Source: Candidatus Methanophagales archaeon (GTDB lineage Archaea > Halobacteriota > Syntropharchaeia > Alkanophagales > Methanospirareceae). Taken from it: a DNA stretch of 7,825 nt. The stretch is taken from assembly GCA_030617585.1 (NCBI GenBank), contig JAUWVD010000046.1:1-7825 (forward strand). Direction: 5' to 3'. Below, one piece after another: positions 5,496 through 7,825 of the stretch; position 1 is the stretch's first letter; each line of letters starts with the position of its first letter. The position numbers and the translations under genes were made by a program. The notes beneath the pieces are model-generated. The model saw only the letters and a program-made list of their open reading frames with translations, was not told where the DNA came from and searched no databases.

Positions 5496-6169
5496 TTGCA
5501 CTCACCATATTCCACCTCTATCCTACTCACAACATCCCGAACCCTCATCAACTCAAAATCAAAACTACCATATTCCAAATGCGCTTCTTCGTGTGTCGCC
5601 ATAACTTTGTACAAAATGGAATTTCTATCTTCTTCTTCGAACTCTTTTATCCTTCCCGGCAGAAAGATCCGCTCACCGTCTGTCGTAGCTGCCCCCTGTG
5701 CTTCCACAATCTCGATCCTGTAACCCAACAATGCATTCAGATAATGTAACAATACGGGTCTCACTCTCTCCAGCTCAAGACCTTCCGTGATAGACACAAA
5801 AAAATCGGCATATTCCGAAGCCTCACCCCTCACAAAAGAGGTGGCTTTTTCTTCTCCTTCTGCCTTTGCTATTTCTGAAGCCCTATACGCTACTTTCTCC
5901 AAACCTTCATAACTCGCTCTACCAATGAGGTCAGGACTCTCCTCAAGTAAAGTAACCGCAGTTCGACTGCTATTCCTGGCGAGCTGGCTGCAAACTCTGA
6001 TAATCTGCTCTACGCTGTCATAACCGACTCGGTCGGGCAGAGGATACAAGTCGGCAACTAAATTGTCGGGAACTTCTCCTTCGTAATGGTCGTTGAGTAG
6101 TTTCCTTAATTTTCTCGTTCCATGAATCTTCTTGATGGATTTCCTTACCATTTTCAGAGCTGCCCACAA
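5492..6169 (-). CDS. NorD/CbbO N-terminal-like protein with HEEAH motif (split partner of the vWA gene)
   Basis: A 225-residue protein, mostly helical, with no signal peptide. Its C-terminal part 'TDGERIFLPGRIKEF' (163-177) and 'YKVMATHEEAHLEYGSFDF' (187-205) resembles the region that precedes the vWA part in single-chain NorD/CbbO proteins. There a His-x3-His motif followed by a 'fGtf' type turn is usual. Here the motif is a full HExxH (His193, Glu194, His197), which in other families binds zinc; catalysis is not shown. A start at TTG 6169 has AAGGTAA before it and an in-frame TAA directly upstream. An ATG at 6151 is the alternative and would remove six residues. Its TGA overlaps the vWA ATG (ATGA), so the two subunits should be made together. 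I infer that they form one functional NorD-like unit. Confidence 0.72.
   Translation of the reverse strand: MWAALKMVRKSIKKIHGTRKLRKLLNDHYEGEVPDNLVADLYPLPDRVGYDSVEQIIRVCSQLARNSSRTAVTLLEESPDLIGRASYEGLEKVAYRASEIAKAEGEEKATSFVRGEASEYADFFVSITEGLELERVRPVLLHYLNALLGYRIEIVEAQGAATTDGERIFLPGRIKEFEEEDRNSILYKVMATHEEAHLEYGSFDFELMRVRDVVSRIEVEYGECK
5501..5506 (-). promoter_or_regulatory. Ribosome binding site for the vWA gene inside the preceding gene
   Basis: Read on the minus strand, GGTGAG lies five bases before the ATG at 5495 and inside the last codons of the HEEAH gene. It overlaps the competing GTG start, which supports true two-gene translation rather than a frameshift error. Confidence 0.7.
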
Positions 6170-6199
6170 TAGTTACCTTAAACTTATCACATCTACATC

Positions 6200-6227
6200 C
6201 TCCGCGTTCTCCGTGAACTCCGCAGTT
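6200..6227. repeat. Three imperfect nine-base CTCCG repeats between genes
   Basis: CTCCGCGTT, CTCCGTGAA and CTCCGCAGT follow one another in the 75-base gap between the MoxR gene and the HEEAH gene. The last two units plus flank (6209-6230) match 3845-3866 at 18 of 22 bases. That second site lies just beyond the vWA gene. A match of this quality could also arise by chance in a window of this size. Confidence 0.45.
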
Positions 6228-6244
6228 AATTTGACATTGTCAAG

Positions 6245-7075
6245 TTATACATCAAAATAATTCTTAAGGATTTCTTCTATGCTCCTTTTGAGGTCACTGT
6301 CGTGCGTTAAAGGCTCAATCATCGTTGAATACAACGCGTCCCGCATCGGCACGCCACTTTTTAGCAATGTGCCAGCATAGACAAGTTCCCTTGTCGAAAC
6401 ACCTTCTTCGAGTCCTTGATGCACGAGATTCCGTATTTTATTCGCTGCTTTTACCAACTTCCTTGCAATATCCTGTTCAACTCCTGTCTCCTGATGCACA
6501 ATTTGTGTTTCCAAGTCTTCCCCTGGCCATCCGAGGGCGATACTTACAAACCTCTGTCTTGTGCTCTGTTTCAATTCTTTTAACACACTCTGGTAACCGG
6601 GATTATAACTAATTACCAGCATAAAGTCGTCCGGCGCATAGAACATCTTACCCAGCTTCTCAATCAGCAAATACCTGCGATAATCTGTTAATGGGTGAAT
6701 AACGACCGTCGTGTCTTTTCTCGCTTCCACAACTTCGTCTAAATAGACTATCCCTCCGTTCTTTACCGCCATAAGCAGAGGACCGTCAATCCACTCAACG
6801 TTGTCCCCTTTTATGATGTATCTCCCGGTTAAGTCATTCCCGCTTAAATCGTCGTGGCATGCAACGGTGTAGAGCGGCCGCCCTAATTTCCACGCCATAT
6901 ACTCGATTAATCTCGTTTTGCCGCTTCCCGTAGGTCCTTTCAGCATAACAGGGAGTTTATTCTCGTATGCAGCTTCGAATAGCGCAATCTCATTCCCCTG
7001 CGGTAAATAAAACGGCTCCTCTTTTATCTCAAACTCACCATTTTCATATAATCTTGAGTCTAATCGCTCTAACAT
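6245..7075 (-). CDS. MoxR-family AAA+ ATPase, NorQ/CbbQ/NirQ type
   Basis: A 276-residue AAA+ ATPase of the NorQ/CbbQ branch of the MoxR group, of normal length. These proteins form hexamers that work with a NorD/CbbO vWA partner to activate or load metal into target enzymes. Seen in order: 'PFYLPQGNE' (21-29), Walker A GPTGSGKT (47-54), and 'CHDDLSGNDLTGRY' (73-86), which is characteristic of this branch. Walker B IVYLDEV (109-115), sensor 1 in 'ISYNPGY' (155-161), an arginine-finger candidate in 'STRQRF' (171-176) and sensor 2-like 'STREL' (227-231) complete the set. The ATG follows AGTGAG, a weak form of the archaeal ribosome binding site. It is the first gene of the three-gene cassette with the HEEAH and vWA proteins. 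Its target is unknown; no nor or Rubisco gene is in view. Confidence 0.9.
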   Translation of the reverse strand: MLERLDSRLYENGEFEIKEEPFYLPQGNEIALFEAAYENKLPVMLKGPTGSGKTRLIEYMAWKLGRPLYTVACHDDLSGNDLTGRYIIKGDNVEWIDGPLLMAVKNGGIVYLDEVVEARKDTTVVIHPLTDYRRYLLIEKLGKMFYAPDDFMLVISYNPGYQSVLKELKQSTRQRFVSIALGWPGEDLETQIVHQETGVEQDIARKLVKAANKIRNLVHQGLEEGVSTRELVYAGTLLKSGVPMRDALYSTMIEPLTHDSDLKRSIEEILKNYFDV

Positions 7076-7113
7076 TTGTACTCACTTAATAGTAACTACA
7101 ATAACGCACATTT

Positions 7114-7122
7114 GTTATAATT
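7114..7122 (-). promoter_or_regulatory. Possible TATA element for the MoxR-HEEAH-vWA operon
   Basis: On the minus strand AATTATAAC lies about 40 bases before the MoxR ATG, just after the mtrH terminator. Initiation about 25 bases downstream would give a short leader. The match is weak and the region is A/T-rich. Confidence 0.3.
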
Positions 7123-7126
7123 CTTT

Positions 7127-7166
7127 AAAAAAAATAAATAAAAAGGGGATTAAAAAAAGCACCCCT
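7127..7166 (-). terminator. Terminator of mtrH
   Basis: AGGGG and CCCCT pair on the minus strand around a 13-base loop, followed by UUUUUAUUUAUUUUUUU-like sequence. The stem overlaps the mtrH stop codon. It separates mtrH from the downstream MoxR operon. Confidence 0.65.
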
Positions 7167-7825
7167 ATGCAGTCATTTTCAGTATTGGATGTGGTTCCAG
7201 TGACTCAACATCGTGCTCTGCTGCGTTAGCCTCCGCAACAATCATATCTGCCATTCCCACCAGTGGGAACGTCTTTGGAGCATGCTCTATCGGCCCGTAA
7301 AGCACGAAATCCTGGCCCGCGATAATTGGAATGACATTTGAGGCTATGTCGCAAATATTGAACACGTCCGCGCCGAGTCCTTCCCAACCGCCTGTTCCTT
7401 TCGTCGCATGTTCCTTCCTGAATGTCTTCAGCCATGTCCATGCGGAAGGTGCATTGTGGATACCCAGACCTACGGATATACCATATTTCGATTTGATGAC
7501 GAATCCAGAAGCAACTGCTGAACCTACTCCTGCACCTATTGGCAGTGTCGCGGGGTCACACATCTGTTTATGTATGCCCATGTCCCGTGCAAGCTGCACC
7601 ATACCTTTATCGAAAGTGCCTGCCCCTGTCTCTAACAGGTCTATCTTTCCCGCAACCGTAGAATCTTTTGGATTGAACGCAAGGATAATCGCTGCTTCTA
7701 TTTTGGATTCTTCTATTGCTTTCAGCTCCTCCGGTGAACACGACACGTTTATCGAGTTGTACACCGCTCTGTCTGTTAATCCCACTTCGTCCACGTACTT
7801 TAGCCCTGCAACCTTTGCCTCCGCA
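7165..7825 (-). CDS. mtrH: Tetrahydromethanopterin S-methyltransferase subunit H, N-terminal part outside window
   Basis: MtrH carries the methyl-transfer step of the membrane-bound Mtr complex, moving the methyl group between methyl-tetrahydromethanopterin (or methyl-tetrahydrosarcinapterin) and the corrinoid of MtrA. In methanotrophic archaea the complex runs in reverse. The visible 219 residues match the C-terminal two thirds of the family: 'YVDEVGLTDRAVYNSIN', 'AAIILAFNPKD', 'LLETGAGTFDKGM' and 'DPATLPIGAGVGSAVASG'. These are followed by 'GLGIHNAPSAWTW', 'DIASNVIPIIAGQDF', 'LYGPIEHAPKTFPLVGMADM' and the C-terminal 'LEPHP' block. The reading frame is open to the window edge, so the internal GTG at 7794 is not the start. 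The other mtr genes are not visible downstream. A terminator follows at once, so mtrH is the last gene of its transcript or stands alone. It could be a specialised MtrH-like methyltransferase paralog. Confidence 0.9.
   Translation of the reverse strand, partial: AEAKVAGLKYVDEVGLTDRAVYNSINVSCSPEELKAIEESKIEAAIILAFNPKDSTVAGKIDLLETGAGTFDKGMVQLARDMGIHKQMCDPATLPIGAGVGSAVASGFVIKSKYGISVGLGIHNAPSAWTWLKTFRKEHATKGTGGWEGLGADVFNICDIASNVIPIIAGQDFVLYGPIEHAPKTFPLVGMADMIVAEANAAEHDVESLEPHPILKMTA

Noticed and set aside
5492..5501. A frameshift error splitting one NorD/CbbO gene
   Set aside because: The junction has a proper GGTGAG ribosome binding site and an ATGA overlap, which a random indel would not create, so a genuine two-gene form is more likely. 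Raw reads could still overturn this.
7226..7441. A 71-codon minus-strand frame inside mtrH
   Set aside because: It is a shadow in a second frame of a well-conserved MtrH stretch.
1..7825. CRISPR array, tRNA, rRNA, integrase or transposase
   Set aside because: I saw no regularly spaced repeats, no cloverleaf-like sequence and no recombinase motifs on either strand.

Overview
The window looks archaeal and comes from a methane- or alkane-metabolising lineage. The right edge carries the C-terminal two thirds of MtrH, the methyltransferase subunit of the Na+-translocating methyl-H4MPT:coenzyme M complex. The left edge carries the C-terminal part of an FrhB/FpoF-type F420 oxidoreductase. A CooC-type nickel-insertion ATPase lies between them. 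Several genes have a GGTGA-type ribosome binding site, as expected for archaeal 16S rRNA. A methanogen or ANME-type euryarchaeote fits best; I cannot fix the genus from sequence alone.

Plus strand, 1-2343: the partial F420 oxidoreductase is followed by an intact 55-residue triple-CxxC protein. Next comes a stretch (875-1321) without convincing starts. It holds the C-terminal part of a TauE/SafE-type permease and a piece of a 4Fe-4S ferredoxin, both probably decayed. A short TAGGG tandem repeat then leads into a small helical acidic protein, which is coupled by an ATGA overlap to CooC. This half reads as redox and nickel-enzyme (CODH/ACS-like) support.

Minus strand, 2344-3882: convergent to CooC lies a broken EmrB/DHA2-type MFS transporter with an internal deletion and frameshift. 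Upstream of it is a tight two-gene operon, a DUF1684 protein followed by a DUF59/MIP18-type Fe-S assembly protein.

Minus strand, 3882-7075: a three-gene cassette holds a MoxR/NorQ/CbbQ-type AAA+ ATPase, a 225-residue protein with a HEEAH motif, and a NorD/CbbO-type von Willebrand A protein. The last two look like one NorD/CbbO polypeptide split into two genes that overlap by ATGA, with a good internal ribosome binding site. Such pairs act as ATP-driven activators or metal-insertion factors for metalloenzymes.

The most unusual structure concerns this cassette and mtrH. mtrH ends at 7165 with a GGGG/CCCC hairpin and U-rich terminator. A diverged copy of the same mtrH 3' end, including the Glu-Pro-His-Pro C-terminus, stop codon and terminator, lies at 3776-3866 just beyond the vWA gene. 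The NorQ/NorD cassette is therefore bracketed by direct repeats of the mtrH 3' end. This suggests either insertion at that site or collapse of an ancient mtrH duplication.
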